Of a stretch of DNA of 64,000 bases, positions 12,601 through 23,400 are shown one piece after another; positions within the stretch are counted from its first letter, which is position 1; each line of letters starts with the position of its first letter. Below the pieces are notes generated by a model. That model was not told the DNA's origin, searched no databases, and worked only from the letters and a program-made list of their open reading frames with translations. This DNA comes from Yamagishiella unicocca (taxonomy: Eukaryota > Chlorophyta > Chlorophyceae > Chlamydomonadales > Volvocaceae). A program made the translations under genes and the position numbers. The stretch is from contig BDSL01000017.1 in the NCBI GenBank assembly GCA_003116995.1, positions 1,285,808-1,349,807 on the forward strand. The letters are read 5' to 3'.

Positions 12601-13303
12601 CTAAACCCAATACCCCCCAAGCTAACACCTCACCTTCAGGTCTTGCCAGCTTGCGGATCGTGGCAGGCCCTTCACATACAACCGGAAGCCCAGGGTGTTG
12701 CGAATAGGCCTGTAACCTATGCGCAGGGTTTGCTGTGCGCTTGCTGCCTCGCTGCCTCGCGCAATTTCTACCCGCATGCGCAGGCCTGCGAACTCGTAGT
12801 TGTTGCGTCGCCTGGAAGCCTCCTCGGCAGCCCTGCCAAATATATCGATGGACCGAAAGGAAGGCGCTGGGCAAACAGAATATGCACGGCAGAGCCGACT
12901 CATTCAGTCGCCGAAGGCGGTGCTCACCGGGGGTCGTCAAACTCGATAAACGCGAAGCCCGGAGGTCGCGCAGGCTTCTTGATGTCAATCATCCGGATTC
13001 GGCCGAACTGTGGGCACGCAGTGTCCAACTGGGTTGAGAAGATCCCAGAACACACCCCTAGATTGCGAAGACGCCAGCGAATTGTTATGCATAATGGAAC
13101 AGTTTGGAACCAAAGCAAGCAGGAGAGGTACAATCTTCGCCCGCTGGGGCGAAGTATATCCCTATGCGACAACTGACAAGGTGCTACTCCTTGGCCGCCG
13201 TGAGCACCTTGTAGAAAATCTCATCCAGCTCCTTCTCGCGTACATCAATAGGAAGATTGCCCACGAAGATGGCCCTGCCTCCGTAGCGGTCCCACCGCGC
13301 CAT
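9622..13303 (-). CDS. SR-type splicing factor, SRSF1/SR34 class
   Basis: Six exons, 13303-13208, 13007-12928, 12832-12634, 12499-12380, 11080-10917 and 9832-9622 (TGA), splice in continuous phase to 289 codons. RRM1 reads AIFVGNLPIDVREKELDEIF then GFAFIEFDDPR (RNP2 and RNP1). The second, pseudo-RRM carries the diagnostic heptapeptide SWQDLKD, formed exactly across the 12634/12499 splice. An LDDSEFANPFDKGHYVRL segment follows, then an RS domain of alternating Arg-Ser and an acidic tail ending KEDGGEED. SRSF1-class proteins bind exonic enhancers and help define splice sites in the nucleus. The length and domain order fit plant SR34/SR30. Introns are 200-1300 bp; the one at 11081-12379 holds a fragment of the interspersed intronic element. 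The start is the only ATG opening RRM1. Confidence 0.92.
12205..12310 (-). repeat. Partial copy of the intronic interspersed element (SR intron)
   Basis: Read on the minus strand this contains GACCCGGTTACCCGACGTGG followed by GAAGTGTAGTTGG, then sequence matching about the first 100 bp of the element at 1062. It sits ~70 bp after the 5' splice site at 12379, in the sense orientation of the SR gene. Confidence 0.6.
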
Positions 13304-15861
13304 CCCGAAACTTTAATGGCAAGGTAGCAGTAAAAGGGGAGATCCCTATTCTCAATTGACTAAAGCGCGCATGTGAGGTACGCACATCGGTTGATGTCAT
13401 GATATGCAAGCTTGGTAAGAGGTAGATGGCGGTTTCGCTGGCAGCCGTACAAGCCCCCGGTCATCATCACGAGGTTCACGACCATGACTCCATGAGATAC
13501 ATGACCGTTGATCGTGTCCGAGCATTTAGACACCATGCCATATCTCATTCAGCATACGTCACATCTTGCGGGCTCTCTGGCTGCGTGCAGCTGTAGGATG
13601 GTGTGCGGGCGACCGTAACGTATATGCGGTATGCCGTGGAGATACTATACCCTTCAAATTAGGAGCGTGCCGGCCGCAGCACCCGCTCCTTGCGAAGGAA
13701 TTGTTTTCCCCCTATCCCCGCGGCAGCGGGGTTGACGAGGAGACACTGCGGCAACTCTTTCACTCAATGTATGATTGCATAAAAAGCGACGAGCAGCCAA
13801 ACCCTTGCTTTAGGTCCGCTACCTCCGAGCGCTTCTAGGCGCTTAGGCCCGCTTGTTATTACACCGCACCATAAATGTGGCATTGAGGATGCATGCGGGG
13901 CAGCCGACGGTCATGTCGTGGACAGGGCCGCAGCAATGAGGCCTCCAGACGATTGCACCGATGAGATCCCACGACCCATGGGTCCGGCCGTCGTCATCAA
14001 AAGCTCAGGTACTCATGTACATAGCCAACGCTTATGGACAAGCGCAGATAATACAATAAAGGAATAGTCCACGTACCACATTCTTCCAGGGATAGCGGAC
14101 GACGTGGTTGGTCGCTCGGGACTTTATTTGCTGTAGGGGATCGCGCGTACAGCTCGGTGCTCGCCTGCTGACGACTGCCGACCAGTGATCAGCCCAGAGC
14201 AACACTATGCCGGTCGCGTTCCATTGGAATTGGCTGCTGTGCGGCGGGGCATGCTTCTGTGCTCAGGTGCGCAGAATGTCACGGACAACGAGCCGCGATT
14301 CCGCGAAGGACTGCTGCGGCCTATCTACGGAAAGGACATTGACTTGTTGCCAGCGAACAACGGCCGAGTCATTGACGCGCCTTGGCGCCCCCGCCTGCGC
14401 AGACCCCCGACATCGACCAGATTGGCCAGCCACTGCGGCGAGCAGCGAACGCGATACGCCGCCACAACCGACATAGCTCGTCGCCTGGCTTAGAATCTGA
14501 CGAGAACCCATGAGCGACGCAGCGGACTTCAGTCGGGCCCGGTCTCGTGTTGCACCCGTAGCTGCTTGGGGGCGCGGGAGGCCTGCTGGTGCGGGCCCTC
14601 GTGCATACAATGAAGCAAACAGGCTACTGAGAGGAGTCGAAACACACAGGCCTTTGTCGTATTCCGGTCGGGTATGGTCTGCCTCTGCAGTTTGAATGCG
14701 GATGGCCGTATGCTAGGTCAGGTACGACTGGGGGCTCCGACTTTGGACGTGCGGTCAAGATTTGGTGCAAGGTTGTCCGCCGAGTAGGACTCAGGTTGGC
14801 TGCAGGGGGCGTGTTACGGTTACAATGTTTCAGCACGGGAGGCTGCGTCGTGGCACTCGCACGCAGTAGTTCAGAGGGGTAGAAAGGTGCAGGTGTATGT
14901 TGTAACGTTGGAGGGGCCGGGTGTATATGGTAGCTTTACGCTGGAGCCCGTACTTCATCCGTACCATATTAAAGATGCGGTGGTGGTGTGCTCAAACAAG
15001 TGAGCGTCTGCTGGGAACCGGTTGCCGTCTCGAGGACTGCTGAGGGCTGTTAAAGTGCGTTAACTCGACAACTATTGTTCACGCTCCTACTTAAGGCGGT
15101 GTCCCAGACCTGCTGCAAAAGTTACTTGCACGTAGCTCCGATCCATGACCCGCAATAAACAGCATGCTGACCCGAACTAACCGCCCCAAGGAGTGTGAAT
15201 TGATTTGTGTGAAGCGCACAGCTTACATGACGCGCTGGCCCAGGCCTGTTTGACGACCATGGCGAGTATCTTCGTCCGCACCGACAGCTAGCCAGCGCTG
15301 GACATTTTCGTCCGCTTCAGGCATGTGTCATCACGATACTCGACCACCAACCAGCGCACTGTCCCACCAGGCCACAATGGCAGCACTGCAGCCGCCATAT
15401 CCGCCACTTCAACACAGTACACGCCATATCCGCCACTTCAACACAGCACACGCCACATCCACGACGTCAGCACGCCGCCCACCATAGCTGGAACCTTGAC
15501 GTGCCGATAGCGACCTGCAACTGTCTGTCCATGTGAATGGCATGGACTTCCTCGTGCCTACGTAGCATGCGGCACAACCGTCAAGCTGCCCACCCACGAC
15601 GTGCAGCCAGGGCCGTGTGTTGTCGGGCGACCCGATCAATGCATGCCGCTGTGGCTGTCCTAGGTGCCTGGTGACGACTATGCGGGCAGTCATTGGCAAA
15701 CTCAGAGCGCTGCATCGCGTAAATGCCTAAGTCGCAATCAGCAATACCCCCTCCTCGCAAGCGTTGGCCAAACAATCCCTTACGCCACTGCAAGCGTCCA
15801 GGCTGCCCCATCGGCCATGCAGCCCCGCCTCGATAGAACCGTCCTACAGGCCCTCGTCTGC
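13304..15861. other. Intergenic, no gene recognised
   Basis: 2.5 kb with only short, unsupported ORFs on both strands. A 29-bp unit containing GCCATATCCGCCACTTCAAC is duplicated at ~15392-15450. TTACA near 15222 would be a minus-strand TGTAA about 640 bp beyond the SDHAF3 stop and could end the TOM22-SDHAF3 transcript. Confidence 0.6.
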
Positions 15862-16230
15862 TCATTGTGGCTGGTGGTCCGCCGGCTTGTCACGGTTTGC
15901 GAGTTCTTGTTGTAGCGACTCAATCCGCTTCCGCTGATCCGCAGAGAGTGAATCGTAGACTCCCGATGTTATCTCCGCAGTGACGTTGGCGTTGCCAGGC
16001 AACCCCTGCTCGTCGCCACGTAGCATGGCCAGGTAGTTCCGCCACTCGCCAACGAACTGCGACCACTGCGACTCGGTGGTCTTGCCGCGTAAGTGGCTTC
16101 TGAACTCCGCACGAGCATAGCTGTCACCCAGGTCGCGCATGGGTGCAGGGAGCCGTTCGCGGTGAAGCTTCAACACATCCCTATACAGTGACAGGATCGG
16201 GCCTGCCGCCTGCCGTGGGCTCGAAGCCAT
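15862..16230 (-). CDS. SDHAF3: Succinate dehydrogenase assembly factor 3 (SDHAF3/ACN9), LYR-motif protein
   Basis: A single intronless ORF of 122 aa, close to the usual family length. The LYR motif is at residues 15-17 (SLYRDVLKLHRERLP), followed by the ACN9 signature MRDLGDSYARAEFRSHL and the QFVGEWRNYL segment. SDHAF3 acts in the mitochondrial matrix, helping mature the iron-sulphur subunit of complex II; LYR proteins also bind acyl-ACP and the Fe-S transfer machinery. The ATG at 16230 is the first in frame and gives a full family-like N-terminus. The TOM22-like ORF ends only 61 bp upstream on the same strand, too close for a separate promoter, so the two are probably co-transcribed. Confidence 0.85.
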   Translation of the reverse strand: MASSPRQAAGPILSLYRDVLKLHRERLPAPMRDLGDSYARAEFRSHLRGKTTESQWSQFVGEWRNYLAMLRGDEQGLPGNANVTAEITSGVYDSLSADQRKRIESLQQELANRDKPADHQPQ

Positions 16231-16291
16231 TTGCGTTTCGTTCCAAAGCTTCGGCGATTCAGCTTAGAAGTATACTGTCGTGACGCTCTGC

Positions 16292-16519
16292 TCACGCCTT
16301 GGCAGCCGCCGGCCCAGTCAGAACGCTGAGTTGCTCCTTCTCCATGTCCAGCATCTGCTGCTCGCGATCCATCTCAATGATAAGAGGAACAAGCAACACT
16401 AGGAGCGTAGTTGATGAAATCCAGGCGGCCTTCTTGAAGGAAGCGAACAGCTTTTTGGCAGCGAACGAGAGTGTGATCGGCCCTGATGGCTCGGCCTTGG
16501 GGGGTCCGCCTAGCATCAT
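16292..16519 (-). CDS. Plant-type TOM22/TOM9-like mitochondrial import receptor subunit
   Basis: An intronless ORF of 75 aa. A single membrane segment of about residues 32-50 (AAWISSTTLLVLLVPLIIEM) is followed by DREQQ. The pattern K-K-A-A-W-I followed by V-P-L-I-I-E-M-D-R-E matches the short plant TOM22 (TOM9) family, a tail-anchored subunit of the outer-membrane TOM complex that lacks the acidic receptor domain of fungal TOM22. Two adjacent in-frame ATGs (16519 and 16516) are possible starts. Its stop at 16292 is followed after 61 bp by the SDHAF3 start on the same strand, with no TGTAA between, which suggests a dicistronic mRNA encoding two mitochondrial proteins. Confidence 0.78.
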   Translation of the reverse strand: MMLGGPPKAEPSGPITLSFAAKKLFASFKKAAWISSTTLLVLLVPLIIEMDREQQMLDMEKEQLSVLTGPAAAKA

Positions 16520-16551
16520 TTCTGCTTTATCTAGTAGTGAAAACTACAACC

Positions 16552-16559
16552 CTTATATA
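16552..16559 (-). promoter_or_regulatory. TATA-box-like sequence upstream of TOM22
   Basis: TATATAAG on the minus strand lies 33 bp before the TOM22 ATG. If it is the TATA box, transcription would start only a few bases before the ATG, giving a near-leaderless mRNA. A start further upstream is equally possible. Confidence 0.35.
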
Positions 16560-17475
16560 TCTGTATAATGAATGTTGCAGGTGTGGACGTAACCATGACA
16601 CGCAACGCACCGCGCACGGCACGTGCGAAGGCGTTCCCTCGTACCGGTACTTGCACATTGCCAAATGCTACAAGGTGCAGAGTGCATCAATCCAAACCTA
16701 TCAATGTGCTTCCACTACTCACTCTACAGGAAGGCCTGGCAGCATTCCGATATCGACTTCCCCCGACTGTTAAACCCGCTACTGTTGACATAACGCATCG
16801 CTCCGCTTTCACCCATGTGGCACACACATAGACGGGTGAGCCCGCCCCAAGCAGTCCCGTGTCCGCCAGGCAAGCAGGATAAACGTGTAAAATGTAAGGA
16901 AAGAGTGCGCGACAGTTACGCACATGCCTTTGGCCCTTTCGCAAGCCAGGCCGCAGTTTCGGTATCAGAGCACGTTCCGAAAGGTTCGGTACCAGAGCAC
17001 GTTCCGAAACAAGCGCATCCAAACGTTAGCGTCCTACACGCACGGTATACGCCCTCCCCTGTGGACAACAGTCTACCTTCTGTGGACCTTGAATTCCACG
17101 TCAAGCAACTTGCACTCCTCCGCTAGTTCGTTCAGGCAGCCATCCGACCGCCATATCGCTCGGTACCTAGTACACACATCCCACCTACAGTACGGCACGT
17201 TCCTACAATGCCGTACGGGCGAGCGTCACAGGATAGCTTCACGTGTTTGTGCGGCCCATCCTGGAGTCAACGCAGAAGACTTTCATCCCCTCTCAAACCT
17301 AACACGCGCGCGACTGCCCCCCCACCCGTCCTCCCCCATCCGGATCTCCTCTCTACCCACCCAATTTCCTCCACACACATCCCTCCGAGTCCAACATCGC
17401 AGCACGTCATCCACCAGCCCCCAGCAACAAAGAATCTCTCGCCAAGCCGCCAGCTGCCTCTCCCTTCCCCTCCCC
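16560..17475. other. Intergenic, no gene recognised
   Basis: Region between the 3' end of the RAP gene and the TOM22 start, both on the minus strand. A direct repeat of GTACCAGAGCACGTTCCGAAA-like sequence occurs near 16958-17010. No RNA gene or coding frame was supported. Confidence 0.6.
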
Positions 17476-20400
17476 TCACTCGTCCCCCTCCGCCCGCCTC
17501 GTCCCGCCGCCTGCAGCCCCCTCCACCAGCTGCCGCAGCTTCGCTCCGCGGCTGGCTGGGCGCAGCGTGTTGTAGCGGCGGTAGTCGAGCGACACCACCC
17601 GCAGCCCCAGGGCCCGCAGGCAGGCGTTGCGGACCAGCGTGGTGCCCAGCTGTGCGGGCGGGTCACATGTGGTGTAGTGCGTGGGGCCGTCCACCTCAAC
17701 TGCCACGGTGCCGCCGTCCGGCCCCACCACGCAGATGTCAACGGACCACATGCCCACCTGCGCCAGGCTCCAGGGAGGGTGGTGGTGGTGCGGATCAAGG
17801 GGAGGGGCGGGTCCAGGGAGGGGCGGGGGAGGATACGGCGAAGCTGTAAGGGCGACGGGACGTTCTTCCTCAAGGCAGCACGGACCCATTTTGGATCCGG
17901 TAGCCGCACATAGCACCGTGGCACGTAGCACCGTGACACATAGCACCGTGACACATAGCACCGTGGCACGCGCTCAGCTGCGTCCTCCCCGTCTCCAGCT
18001 GTGGCCATGGCCCGCCAGTCCTGCCCTGCCCCCCACCTGTTCCTCCATACGCGGCCGGTACCCCAGTGCCGCCAGCTCCCGGAACACCTCCTTCTGCAGC
18101 TCGCTGACGTTGATGTTGGAGCTGGGGCGGACAGGAGGCCGGGAGGCGCCGCCCTTACCAGGGGCCCGCCTGCTGCGCGAGCTGCCGTTATTGCCGCTGC
18201 TGCTGCCGCTATCGCCGCTACTGCCGCCGCTATTGCCGCTGCCGCCTGGCTGTTGTTGGGCGGAGGTTTCTGAGCCCTCACCGCAGGCACCCTCCGCTCC
18301 GCGGCCTGCCTGCTCCCCGCCCGCCTCCAGCAGCCCCGGCGCCAGCAGGTGGGGCTCCAGGGTGCGCCAGATCCGCACCGCGCTGCCCAGCAGCCCCCGC
18401 GCCTCCGGGGAGCACCACACGTCGGCCGCACGGGACTGCAGGGTGGAGCTCAGCTCCTGGGGGGGCGTCCAGGGAGGGGCCACGAAGGAGGGTTGGACCG
18501 GGGGGAGAGCGCGTGAGTGCACGGATCGGTTGGGGGCTGGTTGGACAATTGCTAGCCCTGGGTGGACGGCTGAGTGGGTGGCTGGGAGGGTGGGTGGCAG
18601 GGTGGGCGGGTGGGGCATCCGACAGCCGCCACGCGCCACTCCGCACCTCGCACCTACCCGCAGGAAGCGGTCCACCTCCCTGCCCGGGCCGCCCTGCCCC
18701 CGCGCAGGCAGCAACCCGCAGCCCCCTCCCACGGCGTACGACCAGGCCAGCCGAGCCAGCGACGGCGGCGCCAGGGTTCGCAGCCGCGGAGTGAGGTCGG
18801 CGGCGGCGGCGGCGAACAGGTCGGCGGTTGGTGCGCTGCGGTAGCCGAACAGCGCGCAGGCGTACAGCGCGGTGGTGACGTCGCGGGTGGCCCCCTCGCG
18901 GGAGCGGAGGTCCCGGGACGTGGAGGCAGCCAGCTCCTGGGGGGGGGGGTTCGAGGAAGACCCGTGGATGCGAGAAACAAAAGTTGGGGGTTTCGGGGGT
19001 GGGGGGTGGGGGGGCATATGCGGCGTTGTGTGTGTGGAGGGGTGCGCAAGCGAGGGCCTGCGCTCATTTGCAGCCCTCTGAGCTGCCGTACATACCGAAG
19101 TGGTTGCACCGCGCACCGATGACCGCGAATGGTGGGGGGCACTCACCGCGAACAATGAGGGCAATCGGCTGCGACGCCTAGGCTAACGGAAACAAGGACC
19201 CCGCGCGGCATAGGGAAATGGTTTGATAGGCCGGTTTCATGTATGGGCGCATGTTGGAGAACTTGGTGGCGGGGCCGCGGGGCACTCACCGCGAGGAAGG
19301 CCCGCTGCGGGAATCGCAGTCGGGCGAAGGACAGCGCTGCGTCCGTGAGCTGGTGCGGCCGCAGCCGCCCCGCCGCCGCGTGCGCCGCCACTCCGGCAGC
19401 CAGTGCGTCCATCAGCCCCGCCTGGTACTGCTCCAGCAGCGACATGACCTGCGGGTGTGTGTGTGTGAAAACCGTTGACACGAAAAAGACAGGATAGTGG
19501 GTGCCGGATGCCGGAGCACTGGGATGGACGACCAGCAAACGGGGTGTGTGTGTAAAAACCGTTTTACGCGACGGGACAGGATAGTTGCGGGGGGGGGACG
19601 GCGCCGTGGTTACCGTACCAGGTGACGGTACTCCATCCCTCGAGCACTGTACTATTGCAGCTTGTTCAGGCAGCCGCTAGCCCTCCCTTCCACCCGCGCC
19701 GCCGCCCCTGAACCCTGCCCTGCATGCACCGGGTCCGGCCCATCCCGGTCCGGTCCGGGGAACAGTTAGCCATATTCCCCCCACCCCTTCCCCCCCTCCC
19801 ACGTGACAAGCCTCCTAACCCTCTTGACCCCAGCTTCAGGATCCCCCAACCGTAACCGTAACCGGCCTTTATGCCCTCCCCCAAACCGCCCATGCTCGTG
19901 CCCCCCCCCGTGTCAGTTCCAGTGCTCCAACATGCGCCCACAAAATTTGTGTCCGACGACCATGCGCCAACTACCCTGTGCCGTTGCGTAAAACGGTTCG
20001 TACGCACACCCCCAAACCGCCCCTGCACCCCAGCTCGTGCCATGCCCGCCCACCTCCGTGGCCCCGTCCGTGAAGCGGTCGCTGTATCTTGACACGGCCT
20101 GCAGCAGCTGAACCCAGCCCGGGGGGGAGAGGTCGCGGTGCTCCTGCAGGGCGCGCCTGGGGACCGGCGGGGGGGGGGGGGGTTCGGTTGGGTTCGGTTG
20201 GGGTCGGGTGGGGGCAGGTCAGGTCGGGTGGGGTCGCTTGATGAGGGATACGCCAGGGGGGAACGCCAGCATGCACCGGGACGCCGCCCTGCCTGGAGCC
20301 ATCACATAGGGGCAACCCCCCAGCCGGCGCCTCCGCCCTCAACAGCAGGCTTTGTCAGTACCTTCCCCCGCCGCTGGGCTTCCACTGCCATACCGCACTC

Positions 20401-23400
20401 CACCGCACTACCGCCAGGTTAATTGCTCCCTCGGCTTCGATGCGCTCGTGGCATTACCACCCACACCGCATCGCGCCTCGCTGCGCCCCTCTGCAGCAAG
20501 CTCAGCTGTCAACGTGGACACCCTATCAAGTTGGGTCAGCAGCCGCGGCGCCGTGACAGTAACGACCCCCCCCACCCCACCCCACACACACATTGCGCGC
20601 CCCCCGGCCGAGCGCTACGGCTTGAAGTTCTCCAACCACCAATTTCCTCGCCCCAACCCCCCGAGTGTCGACCCCCGTGTTTCCTCTCATCCCCCCCAGG
20701 TTTCTTGTCTCCCCCCCCCGGGGACACACCCACCTCAGCAGCGCCGCCAGCTGGTCCATCTCCAAGGCCGCGCCGCTGACCACCAGCCCCAGCAGCACCG
20801 CCGCGGATCCGTCCCCCGTGATGCCCCCGTCGCTAGCCAGGGACTGAAGCCGCGTGCGCATGGCGGGGTGCGCCAGCTGCCGCACACCCACACCCCCGCT
20901 GCTGCCGCTACTGCCGGCGCTGCTGCTGTCGGTGCTGCTGCTGCCGGTGCTGCTGCCGCCCCCCGCTGGTGGCGCCGCCCCCCCCGCATCCACCTCCACC
21001 AGCGCCCGCACCAGCGCAGCCACCTGGTCGCCGCTGTAGCTCCGGAGGTGGGTGTGCATCAGGCGAGCAGCGGCGGTCCAGGCCTCCTGCAGGGGGGGGG
21101 GCAGGAGGTGCATGCTGGTGGGGTGGTGGGCAGCAGGGGCTGGGGGCCGCCGTGGTTGGTGAGACAACGCAGCGCTGGAGCCGCCGTCAAACGAGTGCCC
21201 CTGCCCACCAGCCCTCCACCACGCACCCTCCTCTGAACGCGCCTCAGGTTCAGCCGCCACCGGCACCTCTCCCCCGTCTCCCTGCGCCGCACCGCGCTGT
21301 GCGGCTCCGGGTGTCAGCGGTAGGGCCACACGCGCCTCAAAGCCACTTCCTGAACCCCACCCGCCCTCCCCCAGGCCCCCCTTGGTCCCTCCCTGCCCGG
21401 GAGCAAAGACTGCCGCGCCAAGGTGCCCCTCCTTCCGCCCTCCGTACCCCTCTACGCTCTCCCCCCCGCCCCTCCCCAACGAGACCGCCGCCGCCCCTGC
21501 CGCCGCCGCCCCCCACCCAAGCTCCTACCTTCTCCCCCCCCACACACCTATTATGCCCGGCCTTTCCGCCCACCTTCTACGCCTCCCCCGCCAGGATGCC
21601 TCCCCCGCCAGGATGCCTCCCCCGCCAGGATGCCTCCCCCGCCAGGATGCCTCCCCCGCCAGGATGCCTCCCCCGCCAGGATGCCTCCCCCGCCAGGATG
21701 CCTCCCCCGCCAGGATGCCTCCCCCGCCAGGATGCCTCCCCCGCCAGGATGCCTCCCCCGCCAGGATGCCTCCCCCGCCAGGATGCCTCCCCCGCCAGGA
21801 TGCCTCCCCCGCCAGGATGCCTCCCCCCTCCGTCACGCGCTACCTCGCCTGCACCCCCGCCTGCGCCGCCCCTGAGATGCGCGACCTCGTCACCGCCATC
21901 CTTCCCCTCACCCCCCTGCAATCCACCATCTCTACCCTGGTCGCCGCACCCGTCTCCACGCCTCCGCCGGCCAGCCCCAACCCGCCTGCCCCTTTCATCG
22001 TTGTCGCCACCAGCCTCTACCCCGCTACAAGCCGGACAAGACGCCCCGCCACCGCGTAACCCTGTCCAGATCCCTACAAACGCGTCGGTGAAACCATTAC
22101 CCGTGTCTTCACCCTCCGCGACTTCGACATTCTCCTCACCGTCATCCGCTTCTGCCCCGCCGTCGTCCACCCGACCTGCGGCATCCCCATGGGCACCTCC
22201 GCCGCCCCCCCTTCATCGCCAACCTATTCCTCGCCTGGTTCGAATATGACTTCCTCTGCCAAAGCCTCCGCCCTGACCTCGCACCCGCCGCCCCCGCCGC
22301 CCTCGCCACCTTCGCCTTCTCCCTCCGCTTCCTGGACGACCTCCTCTCCCTCCACATCCCCACCTCGCCGCCCTCCTACACACCACCAACACCCACCTGG
22401 GCCTCCGCGGCATCCGCCCCCTCTGCATGTCGAGCCCCAGCACCACGCCCAATTGCACCACACCGAAAGGCCTTCCCTGGACCTCCTCCTGATGCCTACC
22501 GCCACCAGTGGCCCCTGTCGCCGTCTCGCCCGCCTGGCCTGTACGACAAAACGCATCCAGCCCGCCTTCATCCCCGTCCGCCTCACCCGCTTCATCCCCG
22601 TCCACCCCAACGTCAAACATCCTCCAAGCGCACCATATTCACCAGCCAGTTCCGTCGCCTTTGACGCGTCATGACCGACCCCCGGACTTCCGCCTCCAGG
22701 TTGCTGGGCTCAAAGCCCCTGCCGCTCAGTGCCACTCCAGACGACGGCTGGCCTCCCACCTCCACGAACCCCTTGCGTCCCTCTCCGTTTCTGTCGCGGA
22801 CCCCTTCCGCTGTTTCTCCCTCCTCCTCCAGTTTCGTGCCCACGGGTATGCTCGCCACCTCCTCGTACCGTCCAGCTCTCCAGACGGAGGGTATCAACCT
22901 CCTGCTCTCCATCCGCCGACACCTCTGACCCCACATCCCGCACCGGGGCAAGCGGCCGCCGAAGTTCGCAGCCCCCCCCCCACCCACCCGCCGCCTCTCG
23001 GAGCGCCATCCTTGTCCCGCTGCCGCCGCCAGCCTCCCCCCGTACCCACCCGCCCCCCAGGTCCGCGCGAAGGGCTCCGCTGCACCTCGCCTCAGGCGTC
23101 AGGCCACATGCCACGCTTCCTTCCCCCGCCGCCGCCACCTCCGAAGCCCGCCCCTCTTTTATCCCCTGCCGGCCGCTACCGCCCCAGCCGCCCACGCCCT
23201 CGCCGCTCTTCCTCTCCTCCCCTCACCGTCGCCGCCGCTCTTCCTCGCCTCCCCTCACCTCTCCTCACCGTCGCCCCCCACAAACGGCCCCGCCTTACCC
23301 CTACCGCCCACCCCCACGCCGCCCTTCGTCCTCCCCTCGCCGGCCCAGAAGCCTACCCCGCCGTACGCAAACCCCCGCACCGGCCCCCGACCCTCAGCGC

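Noticed and set aside
13566..13838. 90-codon + strand ORF
   Set aside because: No recognised motif, weak codon bias and no splice context; not distinguishable from chance.
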